This document shows positions 48,198 to 56,425 of a stretch of 64,000 bases of DNA, in pieces (the stretch's first letter is position 1; every line of letters begins with the position of its first letter). Both the position numbers and the translations under genes were made by a program. Below the pieces are notes generated by a model. The model was not told where the DNA came from and ran no database searches. It was given only the letters and a program-made list of their open reading frames with translations. This stretch comes from CAVPJC01 sp963705155. Its GTDB lineage: Bacteria; Chloroflexota; Anaerolineae; Anaerolineales; UBA4823. Location: positions 62,001-126,000 of the forward strand of contig CAVPJC010000006.1 in assembly GCA_963705155.1 (NCBI GenBank), written 5' to 3'.

Positions 48198-48737
48198 ATG
48201 ACACCCGCCGAACTTGCCATCCTCAGCCTGATTGTCGAAAAAGACCGCCACGGTTACGAAATCGAACAGGTCATCGCCGAGCGCGGCATGCGCGATTGGA
48301 CCGAGGTGGGGTTTTCGTCCATCTATTTTCTGCTTAAGAAACTGGAACACACCGGGCTGGTCGAATCCCGGCCTGAGACTGCCGCCGGACGCGGGCCGGC
48401 ACGCAAGGTGTACCATCCGACTACCGCTGGGTATCAGGTCTGGCATACCGCCATCCTGCAAACGCTCTCGCAGCCGCAGCGCGGCTCCATGCCATTCCAA
48501 TTGGGACTGTCCTGTCTGCCGGGGCTGCCGCCCGGCGAAGCGCTGGATGCGCTGCTCCAGTATCAATCAACCCTGGCAGAGCGTGTGACGTACGTTCAAG
48601 AACGCGCCCACCAACAGCAGCCCCTGCCGCCGCATGTGCAGGCTATGTTTGGCCACAGCCTGGCGCTTCTGCAGGCCGAGCTGGATTGGATTAGCGCAAC
48701 CATACAAGATCTGGAGAACAACTATGACCAAGCTTGA
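48198..48737 (+). CDS. PadR-family transcriptional regulator
   Basis: A 179-residue repressor. The winged helix is at residues 1-75, with family text LAILSLIVEKDRHGYEIEQV and SSIYFLLKKLEHTGLVESRP. A C-terminal helical dimerisation domain (about 95-175) makes it the longer PadR type. Its promoter contains a strong palindrome, so it probably controls itself and the overlapping GyrI-like gene. Ligand unknown. Confidence 0.88.
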   Translation: MTPAELAILSLIVEKDRHGYEIEQVIAERGMRDWTEVGFSSIYFLLKKLEHTGLVESRPETAAGRGPARKVYHPTTAGYQVWHTAILQTLSQPQRGSMPFQLGLSCLPGLPPGEALDALLQYQSTLAERVTYVQERAHQQQPLPPHVQAMFGHSLALLQAELDWISATIQDLENNYDQA

Positions 48738-49332
48738 TCTAAAAACAACCTACAAGCACCTTTACCAGCCATCGCTGAAGGAATTTTCGCTGGTGGATGT
48801 GCCGCCTTTCAACTACCTGATGGTGGATGGGCACGGCGACCCAAACCACGCCCCGGAGTACCAGCAGGCGGTGGAGCTGCTTTACGGTATGGCCTACACA
48901 ATAAAATTTGCCCTCAAGCCGCAATTGGATTTCACCGTTATGCCGCTCGAAGGGCTGTGGTGGGTGCCAGATATGCGCAGCTTCAGCCAGGCTCACAAGG
49001 ATGATTGGGATTGGACGATGATGATCCTGCAGCCAGAGCTGGTTACGCCGGAGCTGGTCGCCAAAACCCGCCAGGAAGTGACGGACAAAAAAAAGCTCCC
49101 CGGTGCAGTCCAGGTGCGCCTGGAAACCTTCACCGAGGGGCTTTCCGCTCAAATCCTGTATCTGGGCGCGTATGCAGACGAAGGCCCAACCATAGCCCGC
49201 ATCCACGCCTGGATCGCCGAAAACGGCTACCAGCCGGCGGGCAAGCACCATGAAATTTACCTGGGCGACCCGCGCAGAAACCCGCCCGAGAAGCTTAAAA
49301 CGATCATCCGCCAGCCCGTTCAGCCTGTCTAG
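48724..49332 (+). CDS. GyrI-like small-molecule-binding domain protein
   Basis: A 202-residue protein with a GyrI/SOUL-type ligand-binding fold. Conserved text includes FNYLMVDGHGDPNHAPEYQQ near the N-terminus, LWWVPDMRSFSQAHKDDWDW, and a C-terminal KHHEIYLGDPRRNPPEKLKT. ATG at 48724 overlaps the PadR gene by 14 nt, a tight pair common in Firmicutes and Chloroflexota. It may bind or hydrolyse toxic compounds that the PadR protein senses. Confidence 0.8.
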   Translation: MTKLDLKTTYKHLYQPSLKEFSLVDVPPFNYLMVDGHGDPNHAPEYQQAVELLYGMAYTIKFALKPQLDFTVMPLEGLWWVPDMRSFSQAHKDDWDWTMMILQPELVTPELVAKTRQEVTDKKKLPGAVQVRLETFTEGLSAQILYLGAYADEGPTIARIHAWIAENGYQPAGKHHEIYLGDPRRNPPEKLKTIIRQPVQPV

Positions 49333-50321
49333 CGGAAATCTTCCTCGCCTTCAGGCTTGTTCTGCAGCACAGCCTCAATCTTTTCCATCACATCCCCGGT
49401 CAGCTTTTCGACTATGTCCAGGGCCGCCATATTTTCGACCACCTGGGCAGAGCGCGAAGCCCCGGTGATGACGGTGCTCACGTTGGGATTTTTCAAACAC
49501 CAGGCCAGGGCCATCTGCGACATGCTGCAGCCCACCTCGGCGGCAATGCCGCTGAGCGCTTTGACTTTCTCAATGCGCTGGCGCGTCTCCTCGCTTTCGA
49601 ACTGTTCCCGCAGCCAGCTGTAGCCGTTCATCGTCACACGTGTGCCTTCCGGGATGCCGTTGTTATATTTTCCGGTCAGCAGCCCGCTGGCCAGGGGGCT
49701 CCAGATGGTGGTGCCCAGACCAATCTCGCGGTACAGACGGGCATACTCTTTTTCCACACGCTCGCGGTGAAACATGTGGTACTGCGGCTGTTCCATCAAC
49801 GGCGGGATAAGATGCTCCCTGCGAGCAATGCCATACGCTTCCATGATCTCCGTCGCGCTCCACTCACTGGTGCCCCAGTAAAAAGCCTTGCCCTGGTTGA
49901 TGACATGGTTCATTGCCCGCACGGTCTCTTCAATCGGGGTCAGAAAATCAGGACGGTGGCAAAAGATCAGATCGACATACTCCATCTGCAGGCGCTTCAA
50001 AGCTGCATCCGCGCCTTCCAGGATGTGTTTGCGCGATAGGCCGGTGTCGTTGGGGCCTTTGCCACCCCAGAAAATCTTGGTGGAGATCACCAGGTCTGAG
50101 CGCTTCCAGCCCGCCTTTTTGATGACATTCCCCATCACGATTTCAGCATTGCCGTCGGCGTAAGCCTCAGCATTATCAAAAAAATTGACCCCCGCAGCAT
50201 AAGCCGCGAACATACATTCCCGGGCCACGTCTTCGCCAACCTGCCCCCCATAGGTGACCCAGGCCCCCAGGGAGAGGGCCGAAACCTTCAGCCCAGATCG
50301 TCCTAAAAATCGGTATTCCAT
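49329..50321 (-). CDS. Aldo/keto reductase (potassium-channel beta-subunit-like)
   Basis: A 330-residue NADPH-dependent reductase of the Kv-beta/YghZ-like group. ATG at 50321 gives MEYRFLGRSGLKVSALSLGA, the usual start. The catalytic Asp and Tyr are in FFDNAEAYADGNAE, Lys in STKIFWGG and His in DLIFCHRPD. The C-terminal cofactor site VSTVITGASRSAQVVENM is present. It is convergent with the GyrI-like gene (4-nt overlap). Substrate unknown. Confidence 0.9.
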   Translation of the reverse strand: MEYRFLGRSGLKVSALSLGAWVTYGGQVGEDVARECMFAAYAAGVNFFDNAEAYADGNAEIVMGNVIKKAGWKRSDLVISTKIFWGGKGPNDTGLSRKHILEGADAALKRLQMEYVDLIFCHRPDFLTPIEETVRAMNHVINQGKAFYWGTSEWSATEIMEAYGIARREHLIPPLMEQPQYHMFHRERVEKEYARLYREIGLGTTIWSPLASGLLTGKYNNGIPEGTRVTMNGYSWLREQFESEETRQRIEKVKALSGIAAEVGCSMSQMALAWCLKNPNVSTVITGASRSAQVVENMAALDIVEKLTGDVMEKIEAVLQNKPEGEEDFR

Positions 50322-50331
50322 TTTTCTTCTC

Positions 50332-51123
50332 CTATCCCACAATATTTGGTTTAAGCATATCCCGTCCGTGGGCAACCATTTTTGCAGTTGCGGCTGCCAG
50401 GGTGGGGTATTTAACGTTTTCGTAGTCCAGCCCGGGCCGCAAAGGGAAAGGCTGAGGGCCGTGGTGGGTCTCGATCACACCGCCGGCCTCTTCCACCAGA
50501 AGCCAGGCTCCGGCCAGATCCCAGATCTTGGGCGCAGCCTCAAAGCCCAGCACGGCCGCGCCGCGTGCCACTGCGCAAAAGGAGTACGCCGCAGAACCCA
50601 GAATGCGCGGCTTGTAAGGCACGCTCACCTGGTATTCCCGGTGGGTGCGGCCGCAGCAGGCGAAAAAAGCGGCAGGCTGGTCCCGCAAAGGCGGGCGCGG
50701 CTGAATGCCTTCGCCGTTCAGCCAGGCGCCCTGACCGCGCTGGGCAGTGTACAATTCATCCAGCAGGGGAAAGTACAGGGCGGCTGTATCCGGCACCCCG
50801 CGTGCCAGGCGGCACACCAACACCCCCCACACATGCAGCCCCAGGCTGAAATTGGTGGTGCCATCCAACGGGTCAATCACCCACAGATGCTCTGGCACCT
50901 CGGTCAGCGCGCCCGGGTGGAGCTCCTCGCTCACAAGCCCTTCGCCCGGGTAGGCAGATTGAATCTGCCCGGCGATCCAACGATCGGCTGCCAGATCAGC
51001 TTCGGTCACCACCGAGTGATCGAGTTTAAGCTGAGCGGCCACCCCCGAGAGTTTGTAGTACCCCAGGAGCAGTTCACCGGCCTGGCAGGCCAGCCCGGCG
51101 GCAAACTCCAGCACAGCGCTCAT
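50332..51123 (-). CDS. Inositol monophosphatase family protein
   Basis: A 263-residue Mg2+-dependent phosphatase. Metal-binding motifs are visible: VSEELHPG (Glu, about residue 65), WVIDPLDGTTNFSLGL (about 79-94) and the C-terminal KIWDLAGAWLLVEEAGG (about 206-222). Substrates in this family include inositol phosphates, fructose-1,6-bisphosphate and PAP. It overlaps the preceding amidohydrolase-CYTH gene by 4 nt and precedes the aldo/keto reductase gene by 10 nt, so these may form an operon. Confidence 0.9.
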   Translation of the reverse strand: MSAVLEFAAGLACQAGELLLGYYKLSGVAAQLKLDHSVVTEADLAADRWIAGQIQSAYPGEGLVSEELHPGALTEVPEHLWVIDPLDGTTNFSLGLHVWGVLVCRLARGVPDTAALYFPLLDELYTAQRGQGAWLNGEGIQPRPPLRDQPAAFFACCGRTHREYQVSVPYKPRILGSAAYSFCAVARGAAVLGFEAAPKIWDLAGAWLLVEEAGGVIETHHGPQPFPLRPGLDYENVKYPTLAAATAKMVAHGRDMLKPNIVG

Positions 51124-53099
51124 TGAACTTCGGCCATCTCGATGTAATCTTGAGTTACCGTTTCTTCCGGCACAGCCCCCAGGTGACGCAGCAGGTCGGC
51201 GATCGCATCAGCTTTGTGATCGGCGTCTGTGCGGCTCCAGGTGCGGCTTTTTACTTCCAGGAAGTATCCCAAATCCGGGGTTTCGACATGGTCTAAATTG
51301 ATATAAAATTCGGTGCCTTTAAAGAGCACACGCCAGCGTTTGCGTTCCTTGATGATCGATGTCTCTGCCAGCGGTCTGAAGTATTCCCGGTAAAAACGCA
51401 GGCTGTGTGTCGCATTGGCAATGTAACGGCTGCGCGAAAGCAGGACATCGCTGGGGAAGTGTTTTTCGCGCGCCGGGCCGAGCAGTGTCAGGCGGTAGCG
51501 CACGTTGATCACCTGGCCCTTGGCATCCAGGCTTTCATCTTCCCGGTAGCGCAAATGCCCCTGGCGCGGGTCGCCAAAGGAGAAATAGGTATCAAATTCG
51601 CGGTAATGACGCTTGTGCAGCACTTCCATCTCTGGCTGCTCAATTGCATCCAGCACAGGCTGCGGATCGGTGAGGCGCACTTTGAGTTGAACCTCAAAGG
51701 TCTCAGCCTCGGCAGCCCCGCCGATGGCGATCAGCTTTGAGAGCACCGACTGCTCGCGCTGGATCAAGAACTGGTCAATGCGCCTGGCGAGGCTGTCGGC
51801 CTGCACCAGCAGTTCGGTCTCATCCAGGGTGGTCAACTGGTGGGAGCGCATCAGCCACTTGCCGTTGACCATCACATCGGTCACATCGCTGGATTTTCCG
51901 GCATACACCAGTTGGGCGTACACACCGTTCACATCCCGGCGGAAGCGGGGGGCGTTGTGCAGGGCGGCGATATTCACCAGGATGAGATCAGCGCGCTTGC
52001 CGGGCTCCAGGGTTCCGGCGAGGTGCCCCAGGTGCATCGCTCTGGCTCCCAACCGTGTAGCCATGGAGAGAGCGGTAGCTGCCGGTACGGCGGTGGGATC
52101 GTTGCTGGTGGCCTTGGCTACAAATGCTGCCAGGCGGATTTCCTCAAACATATCCAGGTCGTTGTTCGATGCCGGACCATCTGTGCCAATGCCAACGTTC
52201 AAGCCAACTTCAAGCATTTTGGTCACCGGCGCAAATCCGGAAGCCAGCTTGAGATTGGACGACGGGTTGTGCGCCACCCCCGCTTTATGGTGCTTAAGGG
52301 TGAAGATCTCACCATCATCCACGTGCACGCAGTGCGCTGCCAGCACCTTGGCCTCGAACAGGTTTTGTTTTTTTGCATAAGGGATCACCGGCATCCCGTA
52401 CTCGCTGCGCGAGTTTTCCACTTCCAGGGCAGTCTCACTCAAATGGGTGTGCAGCGGTACGTCAAACTCGGCGGCCAGAGCAGCGCTGGCTTTCAAGATT
52501 TCAGCGGTGCAGGTGTAAGGTGCATGCGGCGCCACCGATGGCTCGATCAGGGGATGGCCTTTCCAACGCTGGATGAAATCGCGCGCCAGCGCCAGTGATT
52601 CCTCGTAGGACTGGGCATCGGGGGCAGGAAATTTCATCACCGTCTGAGCACACACGGCACGCAAACCTGCTTCAGCGGTGGCGCGGGCAACGTCTTCTTC
52701 AAAATAATACATATCGGCAAAGCAAGTCACACCGGTGCGAATCAATTCTACACAGGCCAACTGGGTGCCCAGGCGCACAAACTCCGGGGACACAAATTCA
52801 CGTTCAACCGGCATCATATAGCCCAACAGCCACACATCCAGGCGCAAATCATCGGCGAGGCCGCGCAGCAAAGTCATTGGCACGTGCGTGTGAGCATTCA
52901 CCAGACCTGGCATCAGCACTTTGCCGCCGCAATCCACGATCTCTGTGGCAGAAAAACGCTGGCGAAGGTCCACTTCCATTCCAACCGCCAGGATTTTATC
53001 GCCTCCCACGGCAACCGCGCCGGGTTCATACGTGTGCATGTCATCATCCATGGTCAGGACGATCGCGTTGGTCAACAAAAAATCCGCTTTTTCTGTCAC
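51120..53099 (-). CDS. MtaD/SsnA-like amidohydrolase fused to a CYTH domain
   Basis: A 659-residue fusion. Residues 1-440 match 5-methylthioadenosine/S-adenosylhomocysteine deaminase-type amidohydrolases: GLVNAHTHVPMTLLRGLADD (about residues 61-80), PHAPYTCTAEIL, VPLHTHLSETALEVENS and IGTDGPASNNDLDMFEE hold the metal ligands. Residues 460-655 form a CYTH-type domain: FEVQLKVRL gives the acidic/Lys strand start, and later strands include HLRYREDESLD, RYRLTLLGP and YFLEVKSRTW. CYTH proteins bind triphosphates or act as class IV adenylyl cyclases. The junction is one open frame without breaks. I know of no standard role for this fusion. Confidence 0.82.
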   Translation of the reverse strand: MTEKADFLLTNAIVLTMDDDMHTYEPGAVAVGGDKILAVGMEVDLRQRFSATEIVDCGGKVLMPGLVNAHTHVPMTLLRGLADDLRLDVWLLGYMMPVEREFVSPEFVRLGTQLACVELIRTGVTCFADMYYFEEDVARATAEAGLRAVCAQTVMKFPAPDAQSYEESLALARDFIQRWKGHPLIEPSVAPHAPYTCTAEILKASAALAAEFDVPLHTHLSETALEVENSRSEYGMPVIPYAKKQNLFEAKVLAAHCVHVDDGEIFTLKHHKAGVAHNPSSNLKLASGFAPVTKMLEVGLNVGIGTDGPASNNDLDMFEEIRLAAFVAKATSNDPTAVPAATALSMATRLGARAMHLGHLAGTLEPGKRADLILVNIAALHNAPRFRRDVNGVYAQLVYAGKSSDVTDVMVNGKWLMRSHQLTTLDETELLVQADSLARRIDQFLIQREQSVLSKLIAIGGAAEAETFEVQLKVRLTDPQPVLDAIEQPEMEVLHKRHYREFDTYFSFGDPRQGHLRYREDESLDAKGQVINVRYRLTLLGPAREKHFPSDVLLSRSRYIANATHSLRFYREYFRPLAETSIIKERKRWRVLFKGTEFYINLDHVETPDLGYFLEVKSRTWSRTDADHKADAIADLLRHLGAVPEETVTQDYIEMAEVQ

Positions 53100-53128
53100 T
53101 CTTTCTCCTTTCGTCGGTTGTCCGCGGT

Positions 53129-54271
53129 TTACAGCCTGCGAATCAAATCCAGGCTGTGATGGAGAGCCCAGCGCGGGGCATACTCTGGCGGGCCGCCGTA
53201 AGGACGGGTGAACTGTTGCCTGCCCTCGGGTGTGACCAACACCATATGGACATCCTGTTTTTCAGGGCCAGGGTAGATCACCACACCCAGGCCTACATCG
53301 GCGTGATGCGTCTGGCGGTAGGTTTCGGTGGCATCTTCGAGCGCCTCAGAGGAAGGCGTCATGGTGAGCACTTCGCCGCCCAGAAAGACGCCTGGCACGC
53401 TTGCCAGCCGGCGGATCAGGCTGCCGCCCAGGCCGGCCTCCACTACCACCAGGCTCCAGCCTTTGGTCTTTACCGCACGCAGGGCGATCTCCTCCAGGGT
53501 GTCAGCATCCGCGCCGTACACCCAATCGCCCAGGCGCTGGCGGATGGTCTCTTCCACCGGGAGGATGAGCGCATCCGCTTCGGTTTCCGAGCCGGCCTTG
53601 GCCGTGATGCGCACATCCACCTGCCCGGAGTGGGCTGCCAGCCCGACCGTGGGGTTGCTGAGAGCTTCCAGGTCGCCAATCCGGTCATCGATCATCAATT
53701 CGCCGGCACCCGCGGTGTGCAGTGTGCGGGCTTTGATGATGCCCGTAAGTTGGTAACGCTGGCGCAGGTGCGGCAGGATGGCATGTTCCATCAGGTATTC
53801 CATCTCGCTCGGCACGCCTGGCAGCGAAATGATCTCACGACCCTGGTGTTCAACAATGAAAGCCGGGGCCGTGCCCACCGGGTTTTCAACGGCAGTGGCA
53901 GCGCGCGGCATGTAAGCCTGGCGTTTATTGTTCTCGGTTGGCACGCGGTTGAAACGCACAAAGCGGGCCTGGATCTGCTCCCACAACTCGGGGCGGTATT
54001 CGTTTTCCACACCCACCGCCAGGGCTACAGCCTCGCGGGTTGGGTCATCTACCGTGGGACCCAGCCCACCTGTGGTTAGCACGATATCACAGCGTTCCAG
54101 CGCTTGCTGGATCGCCTGGGCAATCCGCCGGGCGTTATCGCCCACGGTGGTTTTTCGGTAAAGGTCGATGCCCGCATCGCGCAGGCAGCGCGCCAGGTAA
54201 CGAGCATTGGTATCCACAATCTCGCCCAACAATATTTCCGTACCGATAGTGATAATCTCAGCCGAAGGCAT
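53129..54271 (-). CDS. cinA: CinA-family protein with degenerate amidase domain
   Basis: A 380-residue competence/damage-inducible protein. The N-terminal COG1058 domain is intact (EIITIGTEILLGEIVDTNAR and TTGGLGPTVDDPTREAVALA). The C-terminal PncC domain (about residues 255-380) normally hydrolyses nicotinamide mononucleotide and carries ESCTGG; here it reads VVVEAGLGGSLIRRLASVPG, so the catalytic Ser is missing. Amidase activity is therefore doubtful. It follows the amidohydrolase-CYTH gene's upstream region, 29 nt before its ATG, on the same strand. Confidence 0.85.
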   Translation of the reverse strand: MPSAEIITIGTEILLGEIVDTNARYLARCLRDAGIDLYRKTTVGDNARRIAQAIQQALERCDIVLTTGGLGPTVDDPTREAVALAVGVENEYRPELWEQIQARFVRFNRVPTENNKRQAYMPRAATAVENPVGTAPAFIVEHQGREIISLPGVPSEMEYLMEHAILPHLRQRYQLTGIIKARTLHTAGAGELMIDDRIGDLEALSNPTVGLAAHSGQVDVRITAKAGSETEADALILPVEETIRQRLGDWVYGADADTLEEIALRAVKTKGWSLVVVEAGLGGSLIRRLASVPGVFLGGEVLTMTPSSEALEDATETYRQTHHADVGLGVVIYPGPEKQDVHMVLVTPEGRQQFTRPYGGPPEYAPRWALHHSLDLIRRL

Positions 54272-54425
54272 ATTCCAAAACCAAATCTTTCAAACCACCC
54301 AGATAACAAACACAGGCGCTGCACCCACGGGGTCAGGCCGTTTGAGCAAATATCCAATTTTCCAGAAAATTAAGGTCGCTGCCTCGCATCCATACAGTGA
54401 ACAGGACCGGCGATCAGATGCTCGG

Positions 54426-54788
54426 TTATCTGACCATGGTCGCCCTTACGTCCAGCCGGTCAAGACGCAGCATCAAATAAAAGGAGAGCACCAATCCAAA
54501 CAATATGGTCACGATAAACATCGGATTATAAGCGCCGGTGGTCTTATCCACCGCATTGGGAAAGAACATCATCAGCCGGATGATGACATTCATGCCCTGT
54601 ATAAAGATGGTCAATGTCAGCATGAGGCTATATCCATACCACAGCAAAACGCCCAGCCCTACGAATAATGCCAACGCCAGCCCCACCATCAACACGCTGG
54701 CATTTTGAAGAGTCGCCGGTGGGAAGGACAAAACGGCAACAATGGGCAGGATGAAAAACAAAAGGATGCGTTCAAATGCTTTCATCAA
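54426..54788 (-). CDS. Small membrane protein of the liv operon
   Basis: A 120-residue protein with hydrophobic segments at about residues 8-24, 30-52, 52-75 and 88-108. It has no recognised domain. It overlaps the livF stop by 4 nt, so translational coupling with the transporter is likely. The role could be an accessory or regulator of the importer; this is inference only. Confidence 0.65.
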   Translation of the reverse strand: MMKAFERILLFFILPIVAVLSFPPATLQNASVLMVGLALALFVGLGVLLWYGYSLMLTLTIFIQGMNVIIRLMMFFPNAVDKTTGAYNPMFIVTILFGLVLSFYLMLRLDRLDVRATMVR

Positions 54789-55528
54789 TGGCCTCCCAGG
54801 TAAGCTTCAATCACAACAGGATCGTGCAGCAGGTCCTGAGCATTCCCCTCGCGCACCACTTTACCGGTTTCCAAAACATAACCGCGGTCGGCGATGGAGA
54901 GAGCCATCTGCGCGTTTTGCTCAACCAGCAGGATGCTGGTGCCCTGGTCGTTGATGTCTCGGATGATCTCAAAAATTTGCTCCACCAGGATGGGCGAAAG
55001 GCCCATCGAAGGTTCATCCAGCAGCAGCAGAGCCGGGCGCGACATCAGCCCTCGGGCAATAGCCAGCATTTGCTGTTCGCCGCCCGACAGGGTGCCCCCG
55101 AGCTGGGTGCGGCGTTCCGCCAGGCGCGGGAAGCGTTCGAACACAAACTCCACCGATTTCTTAAATTCATCCCTGACCATGTGGGTGTAAGCGCCGACCT
55201 CCAGGTTTTCCATGACCGTCAGCGTGGCAAAGATCTTGCGGCCTTCGGGTACCTGGATGATGCCCTTTCGCACCGATAGTTCGGTTGCCATGCGGGTGAT
55301 TTCCTCACCCTGGAACAGGATATGTCCGGAGCGGGCCTGTAACAAACCCGAGATGGTGTTGAGGGTTGTGCTTTTACCAGCCCCGTTGGCTCCAATCAAG
55401 GTGACGATCTCGCCTTTATCCTGGTAGAAGCTGATCCCTTTGAGGGCATGGATAGCGCCATAGTATACATTCAGATCCTGGACCTGAAGCATATGTTGAG
55501 AGGAATTATTGTTATCGTTGTTTGCCAT
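54785..55528 (-). CDS. livF: Branched-chain amino acid ABC transporter ATPase
   Basis: A 247-residue ATPase. Walker A is LIGANGAGKST (about residues 41-51), signature LGGTLSGGEQQMLAIARGLM (about 141-160), Walker B RPALLLLDEPSMGLSPI with switch region after it. The short form and GLSPI are typical of LivF. It pairs with LivG to power the LivHM channel. It lies 60 nt after livG. Confidence 0.93.
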   Translation of the reverse strand: MANNDNNNSSQHMLQVQDLNVYYGAIHALKGISFYQDKGEIVTLIGANGAGKSTTLNTISGLLQARSGHILFQGEEITRMATELSVRKGIIQVPEGRKIFATLTVMENLEVGAYTHMVRDEFKKSVEFVFERFPRLAERRTQLGGTLSGGEQQMLAIARGLMSRPALLLLDEPSMGLSPILVEQIFEIIRDINDQGTSILLVEQNAQMALSIADRGYVLETGKVVREGNAQDLLHDPVVIEAYLGGH

Positions 55529-55588
55529 AATTTACTTCGCCCCGGCCGGGAGCCCGCTGCCTGCACAGACCGCCCGGCATAGATCACG

Positions 55589-56425
55589 CTATTTCTTGCG
55601 GCGGAATTTTTCAGAGAGCGCTGCCGCTCCTGGTCCAAGGTAAGCTTCAATCACTTTGGGGTTATTCTGGATTTCCTGCGGGTCGCCGCGGGCGATCACC
55701 TGACCAAAATCCATCACGGTGATGCGCTCGCAAATACCCATCACCACGCGCATCTGGTGTTCGATGAGCAGGATGGTGAGGTTGAAGCGTTCCCGGATGA
55801 AGTGAATCAGCTCCATCAGGTTCTCCGATTCGGCCGGGTTCATCCCGGCGGCAGGCTCATCCAGCAGCAGCAGACGGGGCTCGGCAGCCAGGGCGCGAGC
55901 GATCTCCAGACGGCGCTGTTCACCATAGGGCAGGTTCTTGGCGATCTCGCTCTGCCGGTCTTGCAGGTTGAAGACCGCCAGAAATTCCTGGGTGCGTTCA
56001 ATCAGCTCAGCTTCCTTGACTGCAAAGCGTTGGGTGTGAAAAATGCCATCCGCCAGACTGTAACCGGCATGGGCGTGGTAAGCAATGCGCACATTGTCCA
56101 ACACGCTCAGGTTGGGAAATAGACGGATGTTTTGGAAAGTGCGGGCGATGCCCAGATGGTTAATCTCATGTGGTTCGAGACCGGTGAGTTTTTGGCCGTT
56201 GTACTGGATGTTACCGCTGGTGGGCAGGTAGATGCCGGTGATCATATTGAATACGGTAGTTTTTCCGGCGCCGTTGGGACCGATCAGGCCCACCAGATCC
56301 TGAGGGTAGAGCGTCAGTGAAAAATCGTTTACTGCACGTAAGCCGCCAAAGGTCTTATTCAGACTATCGACATGCAGCAGGGGTTGTTTTTCTTCCGGTT
56401 GTTGAGAGGTTGTGGCGTAAGTCAT
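55589..56425 (-). CDS. livG: Branched-chain amino acid ABC transporter ATPase
   Basis: A 278-residue ATPase. Walker A LIGPNGAGKTTVFNMITGIY (about residues 47-66); the LivG-type DEPAAGMNPAESENLMELI follows Walker B. The usual ABC signature loop reads AKNLPYGEQRRLEIARALAA, with the LivG-like YGEQRR in place of SGG. The ATG overlaps the livM stop by 4 nt. Intact. Confidence 0.93.
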   Translation of the reverse strand: MTYATTSQQPEEKQPLLHVDSLNKTFGGLRAVNDFSLTLYPQDLVGLIGPNGAGKTTVFNMITGIYLPTSGNIQYNGQKLTGLEPHEINHLGIARTFQNIRLFPNLSVLDNVRIAYHAHAGYSLADGIFHTQRFAVKEAELIERTQEFLAVFNLQDRQSEIAKNLPYGEQRRLEIARALAAEPRLLLLDEPAAGMNPAESENLMELIHFIRERFNLTILLIEHQMRVVMGICERITVMDFGQVIARGDPQEIQNNPKVIEAYLGPGAAALSEKFRRKK

